Source of the DNA: Polytrichum commune
Taxonomy: Eukaryota > Streptophyta > Polytrichopsida > Polytrichales > Polytrichaceae
Direction: 5' to 3'
Length of the DNA: 64,000 nucleotides
Assembly: GCA_950295325.1 (NCBI GenBank)
Contig: OX485804.1
Coordinates: 20,586,001 to 20,650,000 of the forward strand
Under the pieces are notes generated by a model. The model saw only the letters and a program-made list of their open reading frames with translations, was not told the DNA's origin and did no database searches. Below, in pieces: positions 1 through 12,517 of this stretch (position 1 is its first letter; the number at the start of each line of letters is the position of its first letter). The position numbers and the translations under genes were made by a program.

Positions 1-1601
1 CGTTTCTAGGGATGCTTCAATCATGTGCTTCTTGCAACTTTTTCCCTTGCAACTTCTTACCAACTAGTGAATACATACTATTTCTACCACAAATGCAATA
101 TTGAATGAATTTTAACCCTTATAGTATATTTATTATCAATTTTTTTTATATATGCAAAACTTCATAACTAATCCAAATATGGTTCAATCATGTTGAAATT
201 TTAACTATAGCTTCAAAATACATGTGCCTACTTATCCAAAATTCTACTTTAGAACTTATGCTCCTTCAAGTAAACAAGAATTACTCATATGCAATGCTTT
301 AATTTTTTTTGTGGAAATAGGCATGTGCATTTAGGGGTTAAGCATTTAAAGTTGATTTGATGTTGGCATCAACTTCGAAGGCCTTGAGCCAATATTGTGG
401 GACCTATTTGAGAGAATTCAACAAAGACCTGAGAAGGAGAAGCTTCAGTTCGAATGAATGAGAGACATTTTCATGTGCAACAATCTTTTTTCACCTTGGG
501 TTGGATAATGCAAGCGATAAGCATGTTTGGCACTTTGATGCCAAATTGCCAATTTTTTAAGGTGACACATGGATTACCGCAGAGGTTCCAGGTAATAGAA
601 AAGAGACATGTCTCACTTTGCTCGAAGTTTAAACTAATATGTGCCAAACATGCTTGTCACCCACACTAGCACACATTTATACCCACACTAATACTCTTTT
701 TGTTTCTACTTTTGCTTTGCCCAATTGTCTTGCACCCTTTGTAGTTGGAACTTTTTTTTTGGCCATTCAATCTTAACCCCACGTTAATTCAAAAATTGCC
801 CCTTTTGTATGGTTTAAACCACTCTATGTGTGGTGTTTAAAGGCACCCTTTATCAATATGCTTAGTATTGTAAGGCATTAGCATAAGACATGGGTTGCCT
901 TATGTTACTAAGTATGTCAATAAATGATAGAATACAATGTTGACAAGGGATTCAAAGACCCCAAAATGATAGGGATACTACATGAGAAACAAGAACATAA
1001 CTACAACCACACTACTAAATGCTCATGAGTTGAGGTTATGAGTGGAAAACCTTGTGACTCTCTACAAGGTTTGTACCAACCTAAACACAATACCATTTAT
1101 ATAGTCCTACGAAAAGGCAATAGATGACATTACATGGTATTGTATAGTATTAAAACCCTATATGTGAATAGAAATGCTACTATGTTACATTGAATATTTT
1201 TAGAAATTGGCTTGCATAGATAGAAAGTACCCCATATTAGGTTTCACATTATTTGTAATATTTTGCTAGTGAAATACACATGAAATTAAAATGCGCCCTA
1301 ATGTTCTTTACCCATGTTAACTCCCAACCCACAATACTAGGTGTAAATGGTGTAGATGGTATGCTGCAATTTCACACAAGCACCCGCATGCCCCACTGCC
1401 CCACTGTCCCATTATTTGTTGTGGCAAGAGGGGATTATTACATACAAATGCACCTCTCATAAATCGAACAAAAGTGATCCAAAAATGATGTATAGATTAA
1501 CTATTGTTTTTTTTAACATAGAATGGACGCCAAAAGTAGTTTTAATGACCCCAAGTCAATTTAGTGCGATTCATTTGAAATGAAACTACCATAAACTTAT
1601 A
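1..1601. other. AT-rich intergenic DNA, no gene seen
   Basis: This stretch is AT-rich with homopolymer runs. I see no reading frame with recognisable protein similarity, no splice-consistent exon chain and no RNA gene. Short open frames at 454-669 and 1280-1583 have low-complexity, non-protein-like composition. Confidence 0.6.
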
Positions 1602-2583
1602 TAGTCAAGACTCTACAAGGGTTACCCCTAAAAGTGTTATAATTTTATATATGTTAAGAAAATTTTACTCCCCTACAAAAACACAATTGGTAAGACTAGT
1701 GAGTGTTATGTGTTAAGTGTTATAACATGTCTCTACTCCCTTCTTTGTTAATTTCACCTCTATAAGTGTTAATTTTGAGAAAATAAAGGTAATAATATAT
1801 GAGAGCATACATTTTAAACATGTAATCACATTTATCCCATGTTCTTTGCAAACAATTCAAAATTGTTGGAGGCACACGGGTGTTCTTTGGATCTCTGTTG
1901 AGAGGGAGATAAAGGACGCTAGGCGCTTGGTAGAGGTTGATGAAGTTGCTACTCTACTTCATCAAGTGATGTTATTGTCATCTGATAGTGAGGTGGGTGA
2001 CATGATGAATGCTCATGAATACCTCAATGAGATGCAATTTGATTTAAACAACCCCTATGAACCTACACACGAGGAGTTTTTGAACATGTATTCCTCATAA
2101 CATCAAGAAATTGATGTTGATGAGGTTATGGTTGATGTGGTAGAAGAAGTTGTAGGATTTAGTGTTGTTAAGCGTTCTCTAGAGAATTTGAAGAAATACT
2201 TTGAGCAAAGACCAAATGATGCCCTATCACACATCAAGAGCATTCAAGGACTTCAGAAGGAAGTTACATCTCATCATTTGGAAGCTTCTTGTCATACTAC
2301 TATAGACTCTTTCTTTCGGCTAATTTAGTTGAAAGAATCTCATCAAGTTACTACTACATGGACTATATTTTTCAATTAGTTTAGTCGAATTATGTGTTAT
2401 CATTTGTACTTTCATTTTTTATTTTTCTAAAAACGTTATAATATTCATTTTAAAAAACTCAAGTGTTATTTCTATAAATGTTATTAATCATTGGTATGAA
2501 TTATATAAGTGTTACTTGTTATAATTCTATATATGTTATTTGTTTGCTACTCCCGACATGCAACACTTATAGAGTCTTGACTG
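1602..2583 (+). mobile_element. Decayed pogo/Tigger-type DNA transposon
   Basis: A 982-bp unit is bounded by inverted termini. The left end reads AGTCAAGACTCTACAAG and the reverse complement of the right end reads CAGTCAAGACTCTATAAG. Further matches continue inward, such as a tatatatgtta-type block beside each end. A TA lies just left of the unit and TG just right, compatible with a mutated TA target-site duplication as in the Tc1/mariner-pogo superfamily. The body carries the 3' end of a DDE transposase reading frame. Most of the transposase, including the catalytic core, is missing, so this is a non-autonomous deletion derivative. Confidence 0.65.
1846..2328 (+). pseudogene. C-terminal fragment of a pogo-like (DDE_1/CENP-B type) transposase
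   Basis: One frame runs through the region with a single in-frame TAA at 2098-2100. It starts with a TIQNCWRHTGVL segment, the characteristic T-I-x-N-C-W-R-x-T-G block after the catalytic core of pogo/Tigger transposases. It continues through an acidic tail and ends near TTIDSFFRLI, resembling the T-L-D-S-F-F tail common in this family. The DDE catalytic residues are not present, so the fragment cannot encode an active enzyme. It lies inside the inverted termini of the 1602-2583 unit in the expected position. Family assignment rests on remembered motifs. Confidence 0.7.
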
Positions 2584-5200
2584 TGGCATGCTTTCAACAT
2601 GGATGCATGCAAAGACATGCTTATACATACACAATGCTCTCTTATGTTGTTCACCGTGGCTCCATCACATTTTTCATGCATGGTAAAAAACCCCAAAACT
2701 ATGCACAACTATGCACAAGGATAGATGGGACCAAACCACCAACACCAATATCAAGAGAATTTCGATCGAGGACCGAATGACACCGAAGTCATTTTTTAAC
2801 GTGATGGTGTTGTAAAAACCAAGAGAATGATATTGGGATTTTGCACACGAGTGTGTGTGGCTTGGCTAAGATAGGGTTTGCGGCAACCATGTTACCAAGT
2901 TCAATAAAACCTATGATTCTTTATGCTCTAGTTTGGGTTACTTATGCTATTCGTGGAACCAAACAATCTAGAACTATGACGTTTATAACTAACAAATAAT
3001 TTACTATGTATTCACCTTTACAACGGATGAGTATGGGGAAGATGCAACGAAGTATTTATTACATAACTTGACTTATATTGTTTTGAAACTTGACTTGACT
3101 CCCATTTGACTCCAAAAATGACACAAAAGACCCTGGATAGTTCTAGTGGCGTCACAAATTTCTAGAAGATGGTATGTATTTCAAAGACTGCATTATAACT
3201 GTGTTTGGTAGTGTATTTATGACATTACTCAACCGATGAGCTATGTTCATGGGTTCGATAATAGATTTGTGAATAAAGACTCGGATGTCGGAATCCCACA
3301 GCTTTAGATTGGATATGAAGTTAGGGTAAGTGAAAACGACTCATTTCTTGAGTCATGTTATGTAATGTCATTGAAAGAAAGAAAGAAAGAAATAAAACTT
3401 GTGAAGCTACTTGCACCCTTGCTCACAAACTAATCTCGATGCACGCCCTCGTTCACATGTGGTCTAACATTTCATGTGAATGTGTCTCTGTTGCTTTACT
3501 ATGCTCCTATTACCATCTAGTATCATTCTCTTGGTTTCACCACACCATCACTATAGGTAGGACAAATGATTGGCGGTCGTACTTCGCTTTGCAAGGTCAT
3601 ACAAAATAAAATTGGTCGTGTCCGAAAATCAATAAAACAGTGATATGGAATCCTACATGTCAAGAATTAAACAATGTTTGGTGGTCACCTGAATTTTTGA
3701 GTGAGACTATCCAAATAAATTGTCTCAACAAAAAATGAATGTCATCATCATATAACACACATGATTTAATAATATATTTTCAACAACATTTGTTTTTATT
3801 GGTCAAAACACAAATTTATTGTGGGTTGCCCATTTTACATTTACATCATGGTCTAAGTTCACTTCACACTATTGTCCCGTGACCAAGGCTTTTAAAAAGT
3901 GATGTGGACTTCTCTCAGGCATAGCTTTGGACCACTAACCATGACCATAAGAAACCCTATCATTATTTCTCACGGCCTTGATCATGGATGTAAAATGCTT
4001 CAACAACTCCAAATTTGGGAGAGAGGGAACCGTCACATACAAGTGTAATACCTCTCATCCATCCAACATAGAAACTTGACCCTTATAGGTTTCGTGATAG
4101 GTTTGAGGTTGATTCACCTCGAATGACTTAGACTAAACTGGACTAGTGCGGAGTCTTTGAATCTCATTCCATTGTCAAATCAACTATAAGACATAACATC
4201 CATGTTGCATACTATTTCAAGGCTTTATGTTGGATGAATGAGAGGCATGCTCGTAAGCGATAATTCCATCCTTTCATGAATTAAATTACCCTAATATGTA
4301 CAATTAGGTAGCCCACGTTAATATATTAGCATTCCACATTATTCTCAATATTCACTACCATGATAACAAATTACAATATTTTGAAAATGATCGGGCATGC
4401 ACAATGGATGACTAAAAACAATTCATGGATTCCAGGGGAATGGAGCAATATGCTACGGAATGGGATCTCCACTAGCCGATATTTACACTATGGCCACAAA
4501 CTTGTCTAGTGGAGAACCTCAAGAGCATGGATGAAAAAACGACATGGCAACACTTTTTGCTAGGGGAGTTCTTTGGATGTCAACTTTCTTGGGCAATCTC
4601 AATCCCTCTGTAAAAAAACTTGGCCTCTGGAGAACTTCAACTCAAGGCATTTTTTTTCTAAATTTTTTTTCTATCTTGTCCGTCATACCAACCGATACCT
4701 CACATAATAACCTTGTCACGGGCTAAAAGTCTTGATTGACTGGTGCACTTCTTCACTGTAGTCTAAACCAACCCTTAGTGTATAGTAGAGGTGCTTATTT
4801 ATGATCAGGACCCCATCATCAATCTATAGCGTACCGAAAATTTGATCAAGCTGGAACCAATAGTGGCATGACACATGTCCTAGTTTTCGATTACTAAAGT
4901 GAGGAGGAGCGAGTGATTAAAATGAGTGTTTATGACAAACTCTAGACAATGGTAATATGTTTGGGCCAACATTTGGCTTAAAAAAATCATAGTAATTTCA
5001 ATTTAAGGAATGAAATTACAGAAAAATTACCATCCTCCTTATTCCTATCTTCCTACACGGGAAAAAATTACAACACTTTATACTTCTCCATATGTGGCGC
5101 AAAATCTCTTAAAGTGATTGATTATGGGTGCCTCTACTCTGCTTAACTTAGACAAAGTCATTTGAGATGATGAATCAGCCCTAAACCCTAAGGGAAAGGG
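2584..5200. other. Intergenic DNA with dispersed repeat
   Basis: No gene is seen. A GAAA-type microsatellite lies near 3373-3392. The segment about 3230-3345 matches, in reverse complement, the segment about 32170-32330, so it belongs to a dispersed repeat family. Other short frames have no recognisable similarity. Confidence 0.5.
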
Positions 5201-6421
5201 GGGGGGGTCAAGTATTTATGTTGGATGGATTAGCTCGTATGCGAACAATTCCCTCTCGCCTGCTTGACTTGGAGGTTTTCATCCATCCAAGATGGATGAG
5301 TTTACCTAGACGCCACTGCACCCCCAACCCCTCTCTCTCCAGCTGTATTGCACAGCGAAGACGAAAGTCAGTACCTGCCCGCCCTGCCCCTGCCCCTGCC
5401 CTGCCCTGCCCCTGCCCTGCCCTGCGCCGTCGTAGAGTGTTGGCAGTAAAAACATGGCTATGGCACAAACAGTCGGAGAAAGCCATTCTTCCTCTCTGGT
5501 AGGTCCGGAAATCCTTTGGTGGCGTCACGCAGCTTGCATCTGTGCAATCGCCATTAGTGTGGTGGCTGCCGCCTTTCATTCCTTGCCTCAACGGCAACTT
5601 TTGTTTTTATTTTTCCATCTTCTTTCGTTTTCGTTTGTAGACCAGGTCCCCGCTCTGCCATGCACAATCTGGCCGCTCTGTCTGTGCGGTCTGTCTCTCT
5701 GTGTGCAGCAGGTTTCTTTTTCTCCTCGTTCGCAAGCATCAATCTCTCCAGCTGTAACAGGAAACTCAGTTGAGTAACTTACTCGACGTCGCAGCAGCAG
5801 CAGCAGCAATCGTCAATCTGTGTTACGTTAGCCACAATTAGTAGCCCTGGGCGGGGCTTACAAGTGGGTGCAATTGAGGGACTGGACCGTTGATGTTTGG
5901 GGTTTGATATGTCGGTTTTTTAATGTTGTTATCGGAGTTTTCGGCTGTTCTTTTGAAATGTGATCCGGTGTGCATTACTATTGGATTGAAGCAGTGCATT
6001 GTGAAGCTCAGATTGGTGTTTGTTCGGAGTCCAAGTTCTTGGTTCTTGGTGCTTGGTGATGGTGTTCGGGATTGGAGATAGGGCGCAGAGATGGTGAAAG
6101 ATGGAAGGAGCGAGAGACGCACCAATCGGCCATAGCCGGAGGAAGGTAGGAAGGAAATGCTGGTGGAAGCTTCGCAAGCGATCAGTGACAATTTGAAGCA
6201 GGTGTGGGGCCAGGGGGAAGTATTCAATCTGGGGCTCTTCAATTGCATTAGATAGTGGCGATGATAATTCCCGGAGGAGGTGAGAGGAGTGTGGCCTGGG
6301 AATTATTAGTCTTCTTTGGACCCTGGTGGTTGAGACAGGGCATTATTATTGCATTTGGAGAGGTTTGACACGACTCTAATATTATAATATCATTGCGAAC
6401 AACCATCATCAAGATCCAGCT
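5201..6421 (+). promoter_or_regulatory. Promoter and leader region of the choline-transporter-like gene
   Basis: Composition shifts here from AT-rich repeats to mixed, GC-richer DNA just upstream of the start codon at 6422. It contains a C/T/G low-complexity tract built on CCTGC units (about 5378-5426) and a GCA trinucleotide run near 5792-5808. The frames on both strands in this tract are by-products of low complexity. Transcription start and TATA element cannot be fixed by eye, so the extent of promoter versus 5' UTR is inference. Confidence 0.4.
5378..5426. repeat. CCTGC-type low-complexity tract
   Basis: Repeated CCTGCC and CCTGCCC units run together here. A similar tract occurs at 39806-39850. 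Confidence 0.75.
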
Positions 6422-9400
6422 ATGTCGTATGGTTACGACAGGTACTCCGGCCAGCCTTATGGCCACTATGCGGATGAAAGGGTAAGCCACCTCCACTCTA
6501 TCTTTCCACCTATCCTGTCTTCCTGCAAACAAACAAACAAACAAACTGCGTTTTCTTGTCCCTGAAGGAAGGCTCTGAAGTTAGAGAGGTAAGGAAGTCC
6601 ACAGGAATGCAACCTGAAAATGTCAGACCAACTGGTTCAGAAGAAAATGCCATTTGTGGTCCTCTGCAATTAGGTCTTTTCCATCTTAACCATTAGAGTC
6701 TTAATTGCGATGATCTTGAGAAATTCCAGCAGTAAGGGAGAGAGAGAGATCCTAGTACCTTTTTGTATTGATGAAGTTTTTGTCAATAAACTTGTGAAGT
6801 AATCTGAGCTGAGCTGAATCGTAAGCGCAAAGACAACTCGTACGTACTATTACGATTGAGCGGACTCGGACCCACAGGGATACTTCAATCGTCATGGATA
6901 CCTAATTTTCGAGCTTTTAGTGTTTTCTTATCTCATCTCCTTAAGGAAGACATTGCCTCTCTTTTTCTCGATTCAAGCATTTGTTGAGTGAGCTGCGAGG
7001 TAGGAGGAATTTGTGCCAATATCGTAAATACGGTGAAGTAGATTTGTATCAGATGGTGATGATGTTAGGCGATACAATAGGGAAGTTTGTCCTTTCAGTC
7101 TCTCAATAAGTGTACCTTGAGAGAGATTCCAAGTGCTCTCACTCAAATCATATTTACCGAATGTCAAACCTAAATTAGATCTATAGGTCCTGTAATGGCT
7201 GCTGAAGAATAATTAGTGGCAGATAGTTCGGAGCTGAAGAGAGATTTCAAGTTTACTGAAATTTTAAGATTCTCATACCTCGTGGATTGGTCGGAATACC
7301 GGGGTGATTGTTCCGGTGCAAATCATCCTGTGCAGTGATGGGTTGGAATGCGGTTCCTTAAATCCGAGTGACTTCAAATCTCGGCGAGATTGTACCTTGA
7401 GAGAGGTTCCCAGTGCTCGCACTCAAAATTACACTAGAACTAGATGTACTGTAATGGCAGCCGAAGAATATTAATCAGTGGCAGACAATTCTGTTCGGAA
7501 CTGAAGAGAGATTCAAGTAACTGAAGCTTTTGAGAGTCTCATACATATCTCGTGGATCAGTCATAACAGCGGGGTGATTGTTTCGGTGCAAATCTTGTGT
7601 CACGGTGAGTTGGACATGATCCGAGAGGCTGAAAATCTCGGTGAGATCGATTCGAAGTGCTCTCACTCAAAATACATTCACCGCACGTAAACCTAAATCA
7701 GTTCTAGAGGTTCTGTAATGGCTGCCGAAAAATAATAATCAGTGCCAAACAATTCTGTTCGGAACTGAAGAGAGATTTCAAGTGAGAGTTTTGAAGTCAC
7801 TGAAATTTTAAAAGAGTCTCGTACCTCGTGGATCAGTCATAACAGCGAGGTGGTTGTTCCGGTGCAAATCTTTTGTCATGGTAAGTTGGAAACGCGGCTC
7901 CTTTAATGCGCGTGACTGAAGAACTCGGTGAGATTGTAATGTAATGCAGGAGGTGCCAGATGATATAGATGGCAAACCGCCTGCGGACTTTCCATACAAT
8001 CAGCCATCCTCCTCCTCGCGCTTTTGGCGACCACCAACTTTCAGGGGGGGGCCAGATTACTACCCGTCCCCTACGAGGCGAGATCCACCAGATCGGTACT
8101 CTGGTTACCCTCCTAGTGGCTACCAGGATACTGGGTATGGGAGAGGTCCAGAAAGAGGTTACCTGCCTGCTGCCTATCTTCCACAGGAGTATGATAGGAG
8201 ACCCCTTCCTCACAGGCGTGAACCCGAAGCTGGACCACGATATGATGCAGGAGCAGGTTACCCACCTCCAGCTTATGAGCCTGAGGGAAGGTATACATCT
8301 CCGGACCGTGGTCCACCTCCTCCTCCCCCTCCTCCTACTGGACCTCCAGCTCCCCGAGGCCCCCCCCCTATGGAGGGAACTCCTGTATTCCCTCCAATGC
8401 CATATGAGCCTGCTGGATCACCTGCTTCCACCGGCCCTCTAGCTGAAGAATCAGCAGCCCTGCCCCAGGAACCACCTGCGGAGGTCTTCCCTCCATTACC
8501 ATATGAGCCTGAAGGTATTTTACTTCCGGCATTTCCCTACTATTTTGTTTTTTGTACTGAGTATAGATAGATACCCCAATATGCTCTTGAAGAGATTAGG
8601 CAATTCTAGGCCAGTGCATAATTGTGCGATTTGGGTTGTGGTTTTTGTTCCACTTTCAGCTTGTTTAAATAGTACAAGTGAAAGTGCACCGGTACTCTTT
8701 TAAAAGCTTTGAACAGGGCATTACTCGAGAATACTGGTAGGTATCAGAGCATGTTATTTTTGTGAGAAGTACCGATTGAGCAAAATGAGCTTACAGTATG
8801 CATGTCTGAGCTCCCAAACAGTGGCATGAAGTGAGCATTGTTGCTTCTTGTTGTTGGGGGATGAGTTTTCAACTATAAAAGGTTGAATTTGGCCTGAAAT
8901 GGTTAGATATTAGTGGTACCCCAATCTCCTGTTGAATGTAGTATGGTTGTCTGGTCGTGAATTGGGTCTGAAATGGTTGGATGTAAGTCGTCTTCACTGT
9001 GGAAGTGTAGTTAGTTCTCCAAGTGGTTTCCTATGCCCTGGTGTAGGAAATGGGCAATCAATTTTCCTCAACTGGACCTCTTTGTAGTCAGTAGCAGCCC
9101 CCTTACATGCTACAACCTGCAGGCACATGTTCTTGAGGTAATTTAATTTTTTTTCTGAACTCTTTAATGTAAGAACGGAATGTTTTGTAAACCTGCAGCT
9201 TATGTTGTATGGGTAAATGCTTTTTGTCCATGCAGGTCCTCCGCCTCCTGAAGAAGTTCCGTATCCTCCTCCAGGAGAAGATCGTGGAGAGGGAGGACCA
9301 GGAGAGGGTGCTCTTCCAGAGGGTCATTATGGATCACCCTCTACGGTACTTCCTTCTCCTATAATGTTGAATGCCACATTGGTCCAGGCTCAATGCGCTC

Positions 9401-12400
9401 AGCAACAGACTATGTTTCACAGCCTAACTACTACTCTATTGAAACACATCATTTTAGGATGAAGGACGGAGATCAATCAGAAATAAAAAGTAAAATTTAA
9501 CTCTGCGCTTTTTAAAGTCAATTATGAGCAAGTTCTTGATCTGCCATATTCAGGTGAGTGTTGGGGTTCACAATGTGTTAGCTAATTGGTGTGGCATGTG
9601 ACTTGACAGGTTCATGGGCACATCAAAACTCAGCATTTTGCTGGCTGCAAAGACTACTGGGCTGCATTTCTTTTCATATTACATTTCTGGGCAGTGGTTG
9701 GTGTATGCATCTACTTAGGGTTGAGGGGTGTAATAAAAACAAATCAGAACAATGACTTGATACATGCGCACTATCTGGCTCCAGCTCCTGCACCCGCACT
9801 TCCGCATCATTTATACAGTATAAGAAATTGGGCTCCCCAGCTGGGTGCAGCGGCAGGTTCGGGGTGGATTTTTGCATTGATATGGCAGTCACTTCTACGG
9901 ATGTTTCCAAAACCCATGATCTATGTGTGTCTTTCCATGGGAGCTGTAGCTACAGGTATTTGACATGTTCCAATGTGTCTTATGAGATTGGCCATCATAT
10001 TTACATAGGCACAGATTGATATTATTCCAAACAAGGCTGACACTTCTGTACTCTTTATTAGGCTCTCTTGCTGTCAAATTGATGGTGATGGTATCAGGAT
10101 CTAGAATGAAGTTCCCCTTGATCCTTGATGCTTGATACCTGTTTATGTTGTTCAAGTCCTTGGAAACTCTAGGTTAAAGTTGTAGTCTTAGAAATCCTGA
10201 CTGTTGATTACTCTTTTGTGGGGCCCATGCAACAGGGTTGCTGGGTATTATTCTGATCTCTACTGGGACTGCCAAAGGCCTTGTCGGCCTGATATTCTTG
10301 GTGTCAGCATTGTTTCAGGGTCTCTATGTCCACCTTGTTCAACCGCGGTATAGACTCCCAACTTGACCTTGCCCACTATTTTACATTGGATTTTCAAGAA
10401 TCCTTTTATGTTATCTTTGTGTTTTACATTTTGAGACAGGTTGTCTAGTACTTTTTCTCCCAAACTTGTTGCATCTAGCTGATTTAGGGGCACTTAATAC
10501 ACTTGCATAGTGATGGTATGGGGTTCTTCGACCTTGTGCTTTGAAATCATATGACCAAATGGATGATTATTCTTTATCTTGTGGATATTGAACAATCTTA
10601 ACAGGATCCCATTTGCGGCAATTATGCTCAATAAAGCACTTCGAGATGTGCAAATGCACAAAATGCTGTACGTAGTTTCAACGTGGACATCATTGCTTGG
10701 TATGTTCTGGCTTGCGCTTTGGATATTTGGGGTATCTGGAGCTGTAAGCCTGCCATATGGAGGCTGGTATGTGGCCTTACTGGTTATTAGCCTGGCATGG
10801 TCCGTGGAGGTTCTCCGCAATGTTGTCAATGTCACGGTTGCCAGGGTGGTGGGTACAGTTTACTTTGAGGTTAGTTACATCACAAACTTCCAAATTTTGG
10901 TGTAAAATGCAATTAACCTATAGTATTTGTGTCAATCTTATGTGTCAGAAAATAGTTTGATATGCCACAGAATAAAAGATAGTAACAAATTAATGTAACT
11001 ATCGTGACACTAAATTAATTTACAATCTTATGTCAACATTCGATTATTTTACATCATGATTTAACCTCTGGAAGTTCGTGATGTGCTTCCATTACTCACA
11101 ATAACTGGTAGTGCGTGTACATAGCTAATTTGCAGACCGTTTTTATCAGTCACTACTTTGAACAACAATTTTCTTTCCTCATGGTCTCATTGATGGACTT
11201 GAATGTGTGCAGGAGGGCAATCTGCCCCTCTTCCTAGTTCTGAATGCATACCGCCGTGCTTGGACGATAGCATTTGGCAGTATATGTCTGGGTTCTATGT
11301 TTGTCGCCATTGTACAAGGATTGTATGCTGTTGTAAGTCAATTTATTTTTGATCTTTTAATGCTTTGAAATTAGGCATACAAGCTTAAACTGCAACTTCC
11401 TTGTTCATTGAAGTCTCTTTGTAGGGCTTTTTCTGTTTAGGACAGGTGTGGTATCTGCAAATGGGCTTGTGCGCAAAGGGAATGTGTGAACTCGCAATTA
11501 TTTGAACATACTTCTCTCTTTCAAAGTGGATAATGCTTTAGAAGAGCACAAGATAACATGATATTGAATGATCTTAATGCAGGCAAAGCGGCTAGCCAAT
11601 GAACAAGGAGAAAATGAGTTTCTGTTCTCGTGTGTCAACTGCTTTCTTGGACTTCAAGAACATCTTATACAATATTTCAACAAGTGGGCTTATGTCCAGG
11701 TATGTACAAAGACTAAAGTAGGAGGTTGTGGCAAGGTTTGCTCACATTAGCCTTGAATCTATGTGGTCTTGTGCAAGTGTACTACAGTAGTTTGCTAAAT
11801 GTAGTGATATTAACAAAAAGCTGTCCGGGCATATGATATACATTTCTTGTTGTGGCTCAATGATGCAGGTGGGTTTGCATGGGAGGAGTTTTCTGAAAGC
11901 ATCAAGGTATACATGGGAAATGCTTAGGGACCAAAAGGCAGATCTGCTGATTAATGACGACCTGACGGGCTCTGTCCTTCTAACGTGTTGCATAATTGGT
12001 GGAGTATTGACTGCACTTGTCGGTGGCTGTTGGACATTTGCAACATTTCGATATCTGACCGTCGCAATCTCCATCATATCATTTTTTATTGGCTTCTTTG
12101 TGGTTGGTGGTTCTACCATATAACTCTTGATCTTAGTTTAACATTTACTGGTTAACGACAGCATAATAGTCAATCCTTAAAAAGTGGGAGAGCTCACGAG
12201 TTTAGTTGAGATTCATAGTTAGCACAGTTTGTCTCTTCGGAGACTTCTGATCAAATAATTAGCACAGTTTGTCTATTTGGAGACTCCTGATAAAATAATT
12301 AGCACAGTAGAGCCAGTGCATGTGAATAGCTTCAAGTGATGTTTATTTAAATGTGTGTGTCCAGACATACTTGACGATGGTGGTGCCAGAGAGTGCTGTG

Positions 12401-12517
12401 GCAACTTTATATATTTGCTTTGCGGAGGACCCAGAGACACTGCGTAAGCACGACCCCGCATGTCATCAATACATGGATGACCGAAGAAGTCAGTTGGAGC
12501 AATCAATTGCAGAGTAG
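6422..12517 (+). CDS. Choline transporter-like protein (CTL/SLC44, PNS1 family), 10 exons
   Basis: Exons 6422-6481, 7950-8514, 9236-9345, 9610-9955, 10236-10347, 10605-10869, 11213-11332, 11583-11699, 11869-12102 and 12365-12517 splice GT-AG in frame to 693 residues. Residues 1-245 are a hydrophilic Pro/Tyr/Gly-rich cytosolic N-terminus with YEPEG-type repeats and a run of eight prolines. From about residue 262 there are multiple membrane segments: FLFILHFWAVVGVCIYLGL, GLLGIILISTGTAKGLVGLI, GMFWLALWIFGVSGAV and others. Conserved CTL landmarks follow, including an FCVNCFLGL-like CVNCFLGLQEHLIQYFNK block and a C-terminal LYICFAEDPE signature. The family moves choline and related solutes and in plants acts in endomembrane trafficking at the plasma membrane and trans-Golgi. 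The donor after exon 9 was chosen because it restores the family spacing to the CFAED motif; reading through would stop at 12121-12123. Intron 1 carries a tandem repeat. Confidence 0.92.
7095..7940 (+). repeat. About three tandem copies of a ~260-bp unit in CTL intron 1
   Basis: Recurring landmarks show a period of about 259-264 bases: 'ctgtaatggc(t/a)gc(t/c)g' at about 7190, 7450 and 7713; 'tcgtggat(t/c)(g/a)gtc' at about 7282, 7552 and 7828; 'ttccggtgcaaatc' or a close variant at about 7310, 7580 and 7856. The last unit ends at the exon 2 acceptor (7948-7949). Copies differ by point changes and small indels, so the array is not brand new. Confidence 0.85.

Noticed and set aside
5208-5809. 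Several overlapping open frames on both strands upstream of the CTL gene
   Set aside because: The frames depend on the CCTGC tract and mixed promoter DNA. Simultaneous openness of both strands indicates composition, not coding.
7280-7900. tRNA-like or CRISPR-like array in CTL intron 1
   Set aside because: The recurring 'ttccggtgcaaatc' string resembles a T-arm, but no acceptor stem or cloverleaf can be paired. The unit size (~260 bp) and plant context exclude CRISPR.
12103-12123. CTL gene ending at the TAA at 12121-12123
   Set aside because: This would lose the conserved CFAEDPE C-terminus. A GT donor at 12103 joins in frame to 12365 and restores the family's spacing.
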